DNA from: Ureibacillus composti
GTDB taxonomy: Bacteria; Bacillota; Bacilli; Bacillales_A; Planococcaceae
Length of the DNA: 64,000 nt
Assembly (NCBI GenBank): GCA_030348875.1
Contig: JAUCEP010000002.1
Location: 4,258,501 to 4,322,500, forward strand
Direction of reading: 5' to 3'
Below, piece by piece: positions 56,742 to 64,000 of the stretch. A model generated the notes under the pieces. It made no database searches and was not told the origin of the DNA. It saw only the letters and a program-made list of their open reading frames with translations. Within the stretch, counting starts at the first letter, position 1, and each line of letters opens with the position of its first letter. The translations under genes and the position numbers were made by a program.

Positions 56742-58397
56742 TTGACATTACAGAAGAGCAGCTTTACAATTTTTCTAGCATTCCTTCTAGTTATTTTTCA
56801 ACTTCCTGTTGCTTCTGCAAATGAAGTAGACCCTTCAAATTCCTCTGAACAAAACCCAACAACTGAAGTAATCCTTTCAGATGTTTTAACTAATGAAGAA
56901 TCTACTAAAGAGCCAGCAGTGCCTACATCAAATGGTATAAGTGAAGGGCCAGTTGCTTCAACGGAAACTAGTCAAACCGATCTTCACAATACTAATGTAG
57001 AAGAAAAGTCAAGTAACACAGAGGTAGAAATAGAACCAGTAGAGGATGAAGTAATCAAACCCGAACAACCAGAGACTACTATTCCTCCCTATACAAATGG
57101 CAATGGGAAAACTACAAAAATTACTGAATACTATTTCTCTACACCTAATGGCTTTATCAAAGCGGGAACACTAGAAAAAGGTATAATTTTAACACCTACT
57201 CGTATTACAACAAACTATTTTATTATCGTTGCAAATAAGAGAGCATACTATATTCCTAAAAGTTCTCTAACTTCGACAACAGAAAACTCAAACTTTGAAA
57301 AGCATCTTCAAGGAAGTTTTCCGAGAACGATTATTGCCGAAAGAGATACACAGTTTAAAGATCGTGATGGAAATGTTCTTGGTACGATTGCAAAAGGAAA
57401 GTCAGTACAATTACATATGGTAAATGGTGGACGTGGAGTTGTTGAGGTATTTGGAAAACGTGTTTATGTTTCTTTAAATCACTTCACACATACAAACCTA
57501 GTTATACCAAATAAAAATATTAGTCATAAAGAAATGGAATACTATTTGAAGATATTTTCATATATGTATCCGGAATTTACGGAGCTTGTAAAAATCGGGG
57601 CATCCGTTCAAGGTAGACCCATTTATGCTTTAAAGGTTGGTAAAGGCTCGAAGGAAATCTTAATGGATGGTTCGATGCATGCACGGGAACATATGACAAC
57701 AAACGTGTTATTAGAAATGATTGATGAATATTCAATGAATTATCTAAATGGCACAAGGTTTTCTTCTTACAATGTTCGGTCTGTACTAGATCAAGTCAGC
57801 ATTTGGTTTGTTCCTATGATGAACCCTGATGCAGTTACCCTTGTACAATCACGTACTAATGCTACAGCAACCACAAAGAAACTGAATAATGGCAGTACAA
57901 ACTATAATCGTTGGAAAGCAAATATTCGTGGCGTTGATTTGAATCGAAACTTTAGTGTTGGATGGCGGGAACTAGTAACAATCAATCGCCCTTCTTATGA
58001 GTTTTATAAGGGGCCAAAAGCCTTTTCCGAACCAGAAGCTCGTGCATTAAGAGATTTTATGGCGAAACACCCATTTAACTCTTATATTTCTTACCACAGC
58101 TCTGGACAAGTGTTATATTATTTTAACTTCCAAAACTCCACAAACTTAAAAAGAGATCGCGCTTTAGCTAAAAAAATTAATAGCGTTACTGGATATGCCA
58201 TTATGCCTCCAACTGGCAGAACAGCATCTGGTGTGTCTGCAGACTACTTTATCTCTACTTATAAAAAACCAGGCATTACTGTAGAAATTTCCCCAGCAGT
58301 TGGTCCAACAGTCGTCCCTTTAAAATACTGGGATAGTATTTGGAAAAAAAATAAAACAATAGGGCTAATTGCTGCTAGCGAAGCCGCTTCAAGATAA
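56742..58397 (+). CDS. Secreted M14-family metallocarboxypeptidase
   Basis: A 551-residue exported zinc peptidase. Signal peptide 1-26 (ASA-N), a 90-residue Ser/Thr/Glu-rich linker (27-117), two SH3-like segments (about 124-180 and 195-250), then the M14 domain (about 262-551). Zinc ligands are His313 and Glu316 (MHAREH) and His452 (YHSSG); catalytic Glu515 lies in ITVEISP, and substrate residues in NPDAV and NRNF. Such enzymes cleave gamma-D-glutamyl-diamino-acid bonds or C-terminal residues; cell-wall peptide is the likely target. The start is a TTG with AAGGAG 12 nt upstream. Confidence 0.88.
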   Translation: MTLQKSSFTIFLAFLLVIFQLPVASANEVDPSNSSEQNPTTEVILSDVLTNEESTKEPAVPTSNGISEGPVASTETSQTDLHNTNVEEKSSNTEVEIEPVEDEVIKPEQPETTIPPYTNGNGKTTKITEYYFSTPNGFIKAGTLEKGIILTPTRITTNYFIIVANKRAYYIPKSSLTSTTENSNFEKHLQGSFPRTIIAERDTQFKDRDGNVLGTIAKGKSVQLHMVNGGRGVVEVFGKRVYVSLNHFTHTNLVIPNKNISHKEMEYYLKIFSYMYPEFTELVKIGASVQGRPIYALKVGKGSKEILMDGSMHAREHMTTNVLLEMIDEYSMNYLNGTRFSSYNVRSVLDQVSIWFVPMMNPDAVTLVQSRTNATATTKKLNNGSTNYNRWKANIRGVDLNRNFSVGWRELVTINRPSYEFYKGPKAFSEPEARALRDFMAKHPFNSYISYHSSGQVLYYFNFQNSTNLKRDRALAKKINSVTGYAIMPPTGRTASGVSADYFISTYKKPGITVEISPAVGPTVVPLKYWDSIWKKNKTIGLIAASEAASR

Positions 58398-58403
58398 AAA
58401 AGA

Positions 58404-58431
58404 AACACCTTCAAAAATTTGAAGGTGTTTT
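58404..58431 (+). terminator. Terminator of the M14 peptidase gene
   Basis: AAACACCTTCA and TGAAGGTGTTT, 11-bp perfect stem followed by TTCTTTTAG. Confidence 0.88.
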
Positions 58432-58556
58432 TCTTTTAGTACTTTAGCCAAAATGCTAATACACTGTGAAGAGTCATATTAATAAACTTATTAAAGAATC
58501 AATGACTATCACTTACTACCCGATTCCTATAATATAGTAACCAAGAGGTGATGAAC

Positions 58557-59321
58557 TTGAAGACAAACATCTATTTTGACAATGAACAATATATTGCAGG
58601 CATTACTTTGAAAGAGAACAATGAATTTGAACAAAACAACATGGCTCTTCATGTGTGTGAAAGTGTGGAACAGGTTTTAGAAAATCGCCAAAGACTTGCT
58701 AAATCTTTAAATTGTGGCTTAGATTCATTTGTTTGTGCAAATCAAACCCATAGCGCTAATGTACATCATGTGACCCTTGCCGATAAAGGGCGCGGGGCTA
58801 AGAGTACAGAAAATGCCATTTTAAATACTGATGCTTTATTTACGTATGAACCAGAAATACTGCTATGTACTTTTACTGCTGACTGCGTTCCGGTTATTTT
58901 CTATCATGAACAGAAAGGTCTAATCGGAGTGATTCATTCAGGTTGGCAAGGAACAGTAAAAGAAATTACTCTGAAAGTCTTCCAGCAATTAAAAGAAGTT
59001 GAGCATTGTGACCCGAGATATTTCCATGTTCATCTTGGAAGAGCTCTAAGCCAAGAAAAGTTTGAAGTGGATGAGGATGTTTTCGTTAAATTTCGAGATT
59101 TAGGCTATGCAGATGATTATATGTATTTTAATAACGAAACAAGCAAATATCACATTGATAATCAACAAACCGTAAAAAAACAATGTGAACTAGCCGGCGT
59201 TCCTTCTGAGAATGTTATAATTGATCAAACTTGTACGTTTTTAAGTTCTGATGGTTTCTCCTATCGCCAAGATAAAAAAAGCGGCAGACATATGAGTTTT
59301 ATTATGAAAAAGACTAAATAA
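58557..59321 (+). CDS. pgeF: Peptidoglycan editing factor / laccase-domain protein (PgeF, YfiH type)
   Basis: A 254-residue protein of the multicopper-polyphenol-oxidase-like (DUF152) family; E. coli PgeF removes L-Ser misincorporated into UDP-MurNAc, and related enzymes act on purine nucleosides. The conserved metal/active-site residues are in ANQTHSANVH, TADCVPVIF and GVIHSGWQGTV. The TTG at 58557 lies 5 nt after AGAGGTGA and is chosen over the GTG/ATG at 58548/58551, which overlap it. Monocistronic, with TATAAT about 25 bp upstream of the ribosome binding site. Confidence 0.85.
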   Translation: MKTNIYFDNEQYIAGITLKENNEFEQNNMALHVCESVEQVLENRQRLAKSLNCGLDSFVCANQTHSANVHHVTLADKGRGAKSTENAILNTDALFTYEPEILLCTFTADCVPVIFYHEQKGLIGVIHSGWQGTVKEITLKVFQQLKEVEHCDPRYFHVHLGRALSQEKFEVDEDVFVKFRDLGYADDYMYFNNETSKYHIDNQQTVKKQCELAGVPSENVIIDQTCTFLSSDGFSYRQDKKSGRHMSFIMKKTK

Positions 59322-59323
59322 TG

Positions 59324-59365
59324 AAATGAGCACATCAACGAATTTGTTGATATGCTCATTTTTTC
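59324..59365. terminator. Bidirectional terminator between pgeF and splB
   Basis: AAATGAGCA..ATCAAC and GTTGAT..TGCTCATTT pair, followed by T6 on the plus strand; it reaches the splB stop codon. Confidence 0.85.
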
Positions 59366-60392
59366 ATGTAAAGTACTCCAATTTTGCTTTTGGAAAAAAC
59401 TTCTCCATATACCGATACAGATGTTCTTTAATTTCTTCCTCTTCATCTTTTTGATAAATATATTTTCCTATACCATACTTTCCCCATTTATAACGTCTTG
59501 CGGTTTCATCCAATTCTAACTTCGTCATCGGGTAGTTCTTTTCTATAACCTTTTTTGCAGGTTTGGTAAATCTATGTTGTATGAATTCAAAGGTAATATC
59601 ATCCCGCGCATCTTGTGGCAATTCCGCATCTAGGCGTTCAAACATATGATAATATCCTTCTTGCCAACCCGCGTGGAGATAAATAGGTGCCACAATAAAT
59701 CCTAGTGGATACCCAGCCCTTGCCACTTTCCCAGCTGCTTCAATTCGTTTTGCAAGGGGAGATGTTCCAGGTTCAAAGTGTTTAATGACATAATCAGCAT
59801 TGACACTAAAACGGAATCTTGTTTTCCCATTATGTTTTGCATCTAGTAAATGATCCACATGATGAAACTTTGTTACAAAGCGTAATCTTCCATATTCAGA
59901 TTGACCAAAATGTTCAATTGCCCTTTTTAACGTATGTGTTAAATGGTCAATACCAACAATATCTGATGTACAAGAAGCTTCAAAACGTGTAATTTCTGGC
60001 GCACGTTCCGCCATATATTGATCAGCAGCGTCAAGTATATCTTCAACATTTACGTATGTGCGAATATAAGGTTTACTCCCCATTGTAGTTTGCAAATAAC
60101 AATAATGGCAGTGCCCCATACACCCGGTAGCAAATGGAATAGCATACTCTGCTGAAGGCTTTGATGTATCAAACTTAAGTGTTTTTCGGATTCCTACTAC
60201 TAGAGTAGATTTCGCTATTCGGTATTTCTGAAAATCATTGTCTCCAGGGAGATTTCGAACTTGATTATGGGAAGTTGTATAGCGTATTTCAATCCCCAAA
60301 TCCTCAAATTTATTTTTTAATTCTACTCCAAGTGGATAATCTAAAGCTGTAGGTTCAAAGTAAACAAGCTGTGGTATAAACGGACCTTTCAT
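59364..60392 (-). CDS. splB: Spore photoproduct lyase
   Basis: Radical-SAM enzyme that reverses the thymine dimer 'spore photoproduct' during germination. It has 342 residues with the [4Fe-4S] motif CMGHCHYC (Cys91, Cys95, Cys98) and the hydrogen-donor Cys141 in EASCTSD. The C-terminal EFIQHRFTKPAKKVI is typical. It overlaps splA by 4 bp (ATGA). In B. subtilis splAB is transcribed by sigma-G in the forespore. Confidence 0.97.
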   Translation of the reverse strand: MKGPFIPQLVYFEPTALDYPLGVELKNKFEDLGIEIRYTTSHNQVRNLPGDNDFQKYRIAKSTLVVGIRKTLKFDTSKPSAEYAIPFATGCMGHCHYCYLQTTMGSKPYIRTYVNVEDILDAADQYMAERAPEITRFEASCTSDIVGIDHLTHTLKRAIEHFGQSEYGRLRFVTKFHHVDHLLDAKHNGKTRFRFSVNADYVIKHFEPGTSPLAKRIEAAGKVARAGYPLGFIVAPIYLHAGWQEGYYHMFERLDAELPQDARDDITFEFIQHRFTKPAKKVIEKNYPMTKLELDETARRYKWGKYGIGKYIYQKDEEEEIKEHLYRYMEKFFPKAKLEYFT

Positions 60393-60625
60393 GCTGTATC
60401 TTCTCCAAAAAATTGACGATAAGCTTCTTCTGCCTCAGATTGACTTGAATAGATTGCCATATCAGATGTTAATGGATAATACGTTTCATATACAAAAACA
60501 GCTAATTGTTCCGGGTTTTCAGGATCCTTTACAACTGCTGCTTCTTGAATATTTGCTACATCCTGAATGTGTGGATTTCGAATAAAAACATAAACAATAT
60601 CTCCAACTTCATAGTTGCTAAGCAT
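60389..60625 (-). CDS. splA: Transcriptional regulator SplA
   Basis: A 78-residue TRAP-like protein that represses the spl operon in B. subtilis. It starts MLSNYEVGDIVYVFIRNPH and ends ..EEAYRQFFGED, the family's hallmark ends. ATG with GGAAGGTG upstream. Overlap with splB indicates coupling. I could not find a clear sigma-G promoter in the 102 bp upstream. Confidence 0.9.
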   Translation of the reverse strand: MLSNYEVGDIVYVFIRNPHIQDVANIQEAAVVKDPENPEQLAVFVYETYYPLTSDMAIYSSQSEAEEAYRQFFGEDTA

Positions 60626-60727
60626 ACTATCACACCTTCCTTATTCATCTACAATAGGTTGTCTAAGAATAAGAAATTTATGATTTTGAAATAAAAAAGA
60701 CTTTTTGAATGATAGTTCTTCACAAAT

Positions 60728-61285
60728 TTAGAAGCCCTTTAATTTGTTATTTAGCTTTCGATAAACAACGCGCATTTCTGGTTCGGTACTCGCCTCAATT
60801 GCCTCTTCTAATCCCCACCACTTGATATCACTGTTTTCATCTGGTTTAATCTTCGTCAACTCAGATTCATTTGCCTCAATTAAATATGTTACATTTAAAT
60901 GCACATGGGTTGCCACATGCTTCCCCCTTTTTTCATGGGCTGGGACGCCTAAAATTTCAATAGAATAGATTTCTTCAGATAGAGGCTTAATGTTTGTTAA
61001 ACCTGTTTCTTCGCTTACTTCTTTTAAAGCCACATGAAGTAAATCCCCATCACCATCTGCATGCCCCCCAGTCCAAGACCATGATTGATAAATATTATGA
61101 TAAATCATAAGCACTTTTGTTCTTTCTTCATTCACAATCCAAGCAGAAGCGGTAAAGTGGGCAAATTCGTTATCCCTTGTTAGTAAATTATCAAATGTGT
61201 CCATATATCGTAAAATCACTTCTTGTTCCTTTATTTCCTGGGCATTATACGGTATGTATTTTTCAATTTGCTCTCTTAATTTCAT
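60728..61285 (-). CDS. Nudix hydrolase
   Basis: A 185-residue Nudix-fold protein. The Nudix box reads GGHADGDGDLLHVALKEVSEETGL (about 73-96), with the first Glu replaced by Gly/Asp and Arg by Lys but the catalytic KEVSEE intact; this variant is common in a group of low-specificity Nudix proteins. The N-terminal helix (REQIEKYIPYNAQEIKEQEVIL) is family-typical. Substrate unknown. ATG with AAGGAG; the three 11-bp repeats lie just upstream. Confidence 0.88.
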   Translation of the reverse strand: MKLREQIEKYIPYNAQEIKEQEVILRYMDTFDNLLTRDNEFAHFTASAWIVNEERTKVLMIYHNIYQSWSWTGGHADGDGDLLHVALKEVSEETGLTNIKPLSEEIYSIEILGVPAHEKRGKHVATHVHLNVTYLIEANESELTKIKPDENSDIKWWGLEEAIEASTEPEMRVVYRKLNNKLKGF

Positions 61286-61305
61286 CTTCTAAAAACTCCT
61301 TAATT

Positions 61306-61343
61306 GTTTAAGTTACGTTTAAGTTACGTTTAAGTTACGTTTA
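61306..61343. repeat. Three tandem 11-bp repeats between Nudix and GH18 genes
   Basis: GTTTAAGTTAC at 61306-61316, 61317-61327 and 61328-61338, then a partial GTTTA. On the minus strand this gives CGTAAC-N5 three times. A TATAAT follows on the plus strand at 61346-61351. Period and layout resemble binding sites of OmpR/PhoB-family regulators. Confidence 0.8.
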
Positions 61344-61424
61344 ATTATAATACTTTTTTTGAAGTGTACGAAGGAAGCCTAAAACCTCTCCATATGATTT
61401 TATTGGATTATCTTAATGGACTTC

Positions 61425-61432
61425 ACATATAT
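61425..61432 (+). promoter_or_regulatory. Possible sigma-E -10 element for the GH18 gene
   Basis: CATATATT resembles the mother-cell sigma-E -10 (CATACAnT), 34 bp upstream of the chosen start. The -35 is unclear. Support is mostly the known sigma-E control of YaaH homologues. Confidence 0.25.
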
Positions 61433-61465
61433 TACAGTAATAACCATATTCAAAGGGGGCATTTT

Positions 61466-62878
61466 TTGCTTATCCATGTTGTTAGCAGTGGTGAAACACT
61501 TTGGGAAATTGCAATGCGTTATCATGTAAACGTAAATGCTATACAACAAGTTAATCAGTTACCGAATCCAAATCAATTATTGCTTGGGCAATCAATTGTT
61601 ATTCCTGTACCAGGTTCTATGTACACTGTAAAAAAGGGCGATACAATTTGGTCAATTGCACGGCAGTTTAGTGTATCCGTAAATGCTGTCTTACAAGCTA
61701 ACAATATTACAAACCCTAACCTTTTATCTCCAGGGACAGTACTATTCATTCCACCTATCCTTCATATTGTTCAACCTGGCGAATCACTATGGCAAATTGC
61801 CTCCCTTTATGGAGTTACGGTACAATCCCTTATGAATGAAAATCAAATTCAAAACCCAAATATGATTTATCCTGGTTTGCAATTAGTAGTTCCACACCCA
61901 AAACCAGTGATTGAAGTGAATGCATATACTTATCAGAAGGATGAAGAAGCTGCTGAGTCAGTTAATGCAATTGGCCATTTGCTCACCTATTTTAGTCCCT
62001 TTGCTTATCTCATTAAGGAGGATGGAAGCTTAGAACCTTTTGATGATGACCTTATGATTGCTGCGGCAGTAGACAAAAGGGCCGTTCCTATGATGGTGAT
62101 CACTAATTTATCATCCACATCGGCTGGAACAAACTTAGCCCATGCTGTACTTTCTAGTGCTGAGAATCGCGAAAACCTTATTACAAACTGCCTTAAAATA
62201 ATGGGGGAAAAAGGATATAAGGGAATAAATATTGACTTTGAATATGTTCCACCTGAGGATCGACAAAATTATAATGAATTTCTTGAGCTTGCGGTAGAAC
62301 GATTCCATAATGAAGGGTTTTTTGTATCAACTGCAGTTGCCCCTAAGTATGGTAGTGAACTAGAAGGATTGCTTTATACAGCACATGACTATGAGGCGCA
62401 CGGTCGAATTGTTGATTTTGTAATATTAATGACCTACGAATGGGGATGGCGAGGGGCTTCACCTCAAGCAATTTCTCCAATCAATCAAATGAGAAGAGTT
62501 GTGGAATACGCTCTATCTGTCATGCCTGCTGAAAAGATCTATTTGGGATTCCAAATTTATGCTCGTGATTGGCGACTGCCTCATCAACAAGGACAGTATG
62601 CAGAAACATTTAGCCCACAAGAAGCAATTCGCCGCGCTACTAGGTATGGGGCTACTATTCAATATAATAAAACAGCAGAATCTCCATTTTTCCGCTATAT
62701 TAATGAGCAAGGTCAAGGGCATGAAGTGTGGTTTGAAGATGCAAGAAGCGCACAAGCTAAGTTTGATATGGCCAAGGAATACAAACTTCGTGGGATTAGT
62801 TATTGGGCTTTAGGATATCCATTCCCACAAAATTGGGCTTTATTGAATGATAATTTTAATATAATTAAAAAGGCATAA
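61466..62878 (+). CDS. LysM-GH18 spore cortex-lytic N-acetylglucosaminidase (YaaH/SleL type)
   Basis: A 470-residue spore enzyme: three LysM modules (about 4-48, 53-96, 100-143) that bind cortex peptidoglycan, then a GH18 barrel (about 150-470) with the catalytic Glu259 in GINIDFEYVPPEDR. The rest (VDFVILMTYEWGWRGASPQAISP; HEVWFEDARS; RGISYWALGYPFPQNW) tracks B. subtilis YaaH, which has two LysM modules, so this protein has one more. No signal peptide, as in the family. The TTG at 61466 has AAAGGGGG upstream; the frame is open to 61364 but the added residues are unlike the family. Confidence 0.9.
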   Translation: MLIHVVSSGETLWEIAMRYHVNVNAIQQVNQLPNPNQLLLGQSIVIPVPGSMYTVKKGDTIWSIARQFSVSVNAVLQANNITNPNLLSPGTVLFIPPILHIVQPGESLWQIASLYGVTVQSLMNENQIQNPNMIYPGLQLVVPHPKPVIEVNAYTYQKDEEAAESVNAIGHLLTYFSPFAYLIKEDGSLEPFDDDLMIAAAVDKRAVPMMVITNLSSTSAGTNLAHAVLSSAENRENLITNCLKIMGEKGYKGINIDFEYVPPEDRQNYNEFLELAVERFHNEGFFVSTAVAPKYGSELEGLLYTAHDYEAHGRIVDFVILMTYEWGWRGASPQAISPINQMRRVVEYALSVMPAEKIYLGFQIYARDWRLPHQQGQYAETFSPQEAIRRATRYGATIQYNKTAESPFFRYINEQGQGHEVWFEDARSAQAKFDMAKEYKLRGISYWALGYPFPQNWALLNDNFNIIKKA

Positions 62879-62943
62879 ATTAAATACTGTCTAGTAAGTA
62901 AAAATGCCCTTTTAAAGAATATTTCCTACGTTAAATATCAATA

Positions 62944-62976
62944 AAGGGGCGTCTATGTATTTTCAGACGTCCCCTT
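62944..62976 (-). terminator. Terminator of the glutamate-synthase-like gene
   Basis: AAGGGGACGTCT and AGACGCCCCTT pair with a 10-nt loop, followed on the minus strand by TATTG; lies between convergent genes. Confidence 0.65.
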
Positions 62977-62988
62977 ACTTATGCTCTA

Positions 62989-64000
62989 TTAGCCATTTGA
63001 AACTATGGTTTGATAAATTTCTTCTAGTGACCATACTTTCCCTTTTTCATCCTTATACACAACATGCTCAGCTTTAAAATGAGCAGGAGAATCTAAACCT
63101 GCAGCCGCAGCGATTCGGAATAATCCCTCACGCATTGATATTACATAATTAGCTGTTCGGTATTTTTTCTCATCAATTACAAGAGCTTTTTGCAAATCAG
63201 GATCTGTTGTAGCAACACCAACAGGACATCCATTGGAATGGCATTTTAATGCTTGAATACAGCCTACAGTAATCATAAACCCTCTTGCAATATTGACGAG
63301 ATCCGCCCCCATAGATAGTGCAACGGCAATTCTATCTGGTGAATATAATTTTCCAGACGCTATAATTTTGACTTGATCACGTACGCCATGCTTCCGTAAT
63401 GCATGGTCCAAAAGTGGTAATGCAGATTTGATAGGCAATCCAACGCTGTCAGCTAGTTCTTGGTAAGAAGCTCCTGTACCTCCTTCGCCCCCATCTAATG
63501 TAATAAAGTCTGGTCCCTTTCCAGAATCCTTAATATGTTTGGCTAAGTCAACTGCTTCCTTACTACTACCGATTACAATTTTTATCCCAACAGGTTTACC
63601 TGTGTGTTCTCGAATTTGCTCGATAAATTCAAACATCGATGGAAAATCCTGAAATTCACGAAAACGATTGGGGCTATCTATTGATTTAAAAGGCTCTACC
63701 ATTCGTATTTTGGCAATTTCCTCTGTCACTTTTTCGGCATCTATATGACCACCACGAATTTTTGCCCCTTGTGCAAGTTTTAATTCGAATGCTTTTATTT
63801 GAGGAATCTCACTCTTTTCCTTCAATGCATCCCAACTAAAGTTCCCTTCGTAATCCCTCACTCCGAATAATCCAGGACCAATCTGCATGATAATGTCTAC
63901 TCCGCCTTTTAAATGGTATTCAGAAAGACCACCTTCTCCCGTATTCATCCAAGTTCCTTTGGCCATGCCTAACCCTTTCGAAAGCGTCGTAATAGCTCTT
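62989..64000 (-). CDS. FMN-binding glutamate synthase family protein (YerD-like), partial
   Basis: The 3' part (at least 337 residues) of a gene that continues beyond the window. The reading frame is open upstream of the apparent ATG at 63966 (codons RAITTLSKGLG), so that ATG is internal. It matches the glutamate synthase central/FMN domain: MNTGEGGLSEYHLKGGVDIIMQIG, KIVIGSSKEAVDL, FITLDGGEGGTGASYQELADSVGLPI, IIASGKLYSPDRIAVALSMGAD, and the [3Fe-4S]-type Cys cluster CIQALKCHSNGCPVG. YerD-type proteins lack the amidotransferase domain; whether they make glutamate is uncertain. Confidence 0.92.
   Translation of the reverse strand, partial: RAITTLSKGLGMAKGTWMNTGEGGLSEYHLKGGVDIIMQIGPGLFGVRDYEGNFSWDALKEKSEIPQIKAFELKLAQGAKIRGGHIDAEKVTEEIAKIRMVEPFKSIDSPNRFREFQDFPSMFEFIEQIREHTGKPVGIKIVIGSSKEAVDLAKHIKDSGKGPDFITLDGGEGGTGASYQELADSVGLPIKSALPLLDHALRKHGVRDQVKIIASGKLYSPDRIAVALSMGADLVNIARGFMITVGCIQALKCHSNGCPVGVATTDPDLQKALVIDEKKYRTANYVISMREGLFRIAAAAGLDSPAHFKAEHVVYKDEKGKVWSLEEIYQTIVSNG

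Noticed and set aside
61364-61465. N-terminal extension of the GH18 enzyme from a GTG at 61364
   Set aside because: Not similar to the YaaH family and lacks a ribosome binding site; the TTG at 61466 has AAAGGGGG and begins directly at the first LysM.

Overview
The window is a 64-kb piece of a low-GC, endospore-forming Bacillales chromosome. Ribosomal and RNA-polymerase proteins are closest to Bacillus-type homologues, and sigH, spore photoproduct lyase (splAB) and a YaaH/SleL-type cortex lytic enzyme point to a spore former. RpoC is about 30 residues longer than in B. subtilis, and the overall set is compatible with the Lysinibacillus/Solibacillus/Ureibacillus side of the order. That placement is an inference, not something proven here.

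Bases 1-25.7 kb, all on the minus strand, form the conserved Bacillus 'ctsR-to-tuf' housekeeping block read backwards: fusA (cut by the window edge), rpsG, rpsL, rplGB, rpoC, rpoB, a RsmC-like methyltransferase, rplL, rplJ, rplA, rplK, nusG, secE, rpmG, sigH, rae1, rlmB, mrnC, cysS, a T-box leader, gltX, ispF, ispD, yacL and radA. Compared with B. subtilis, two genes are missing from this order: cysE (between gltX and cysS) and disA (between radA and yacL). Visible controls include an L10 leader with its attenuator, a Cys-type T-box, sigma-A promoters for rpoB and the str operon, and several strong intercistronic hairpins.

Bases 25.7-32.0 kb hold a co-directional hexuronate-catabolism operon (kdgK-kdgA-uxuA-uxuB-like SDR-LacI regulator-GntP permease) that sits between radA and clpC, which are adjacent in B. 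subtilis. Its upstream side carries overlapping perfect palindromes (operator) and a cre-like site. Its downstream side is a cluster of four hairpins that includes an exact repeat, which marks the synteny break.

Bases 32.2-37.1 kb are the class III heat-shock operon ctsR-mcsA-mcsB-clpC with a TTGCAT-17-TATAAT promoter overlapped downstream by a CtsR heptad repeat.

Bases 37.2-49.4 kb are accessory genes: small membrane proteins, an acyl-CoA thioesterase, a DUF4003-like helical protein, a DUF779-aldehyde dehydrogenase pair, rluF, a complete branched-chain amino-acid ABC transporter (livF-G-M-H-K) and an orphan membrane histidine kinase.

Bases 49.6-64 kb hold psiE, a remarkable six-blade PLL-like lectin with a Tyr/Gln-rich coat-protein-like N-terminus, chrA, an amino-acid permease, punA, a LysM-CAP protein, a secreted M14 peptidase, pgeF, splA-splB, a Nudix hydrolase, a three-LysM GH18 spore enzyme and the 3' part of a YerD-type glutamate-synthase-like gene cut by the window end. 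No rRNA, tRNA, CRISPR array, phage or intact insertion sequence was recognised.
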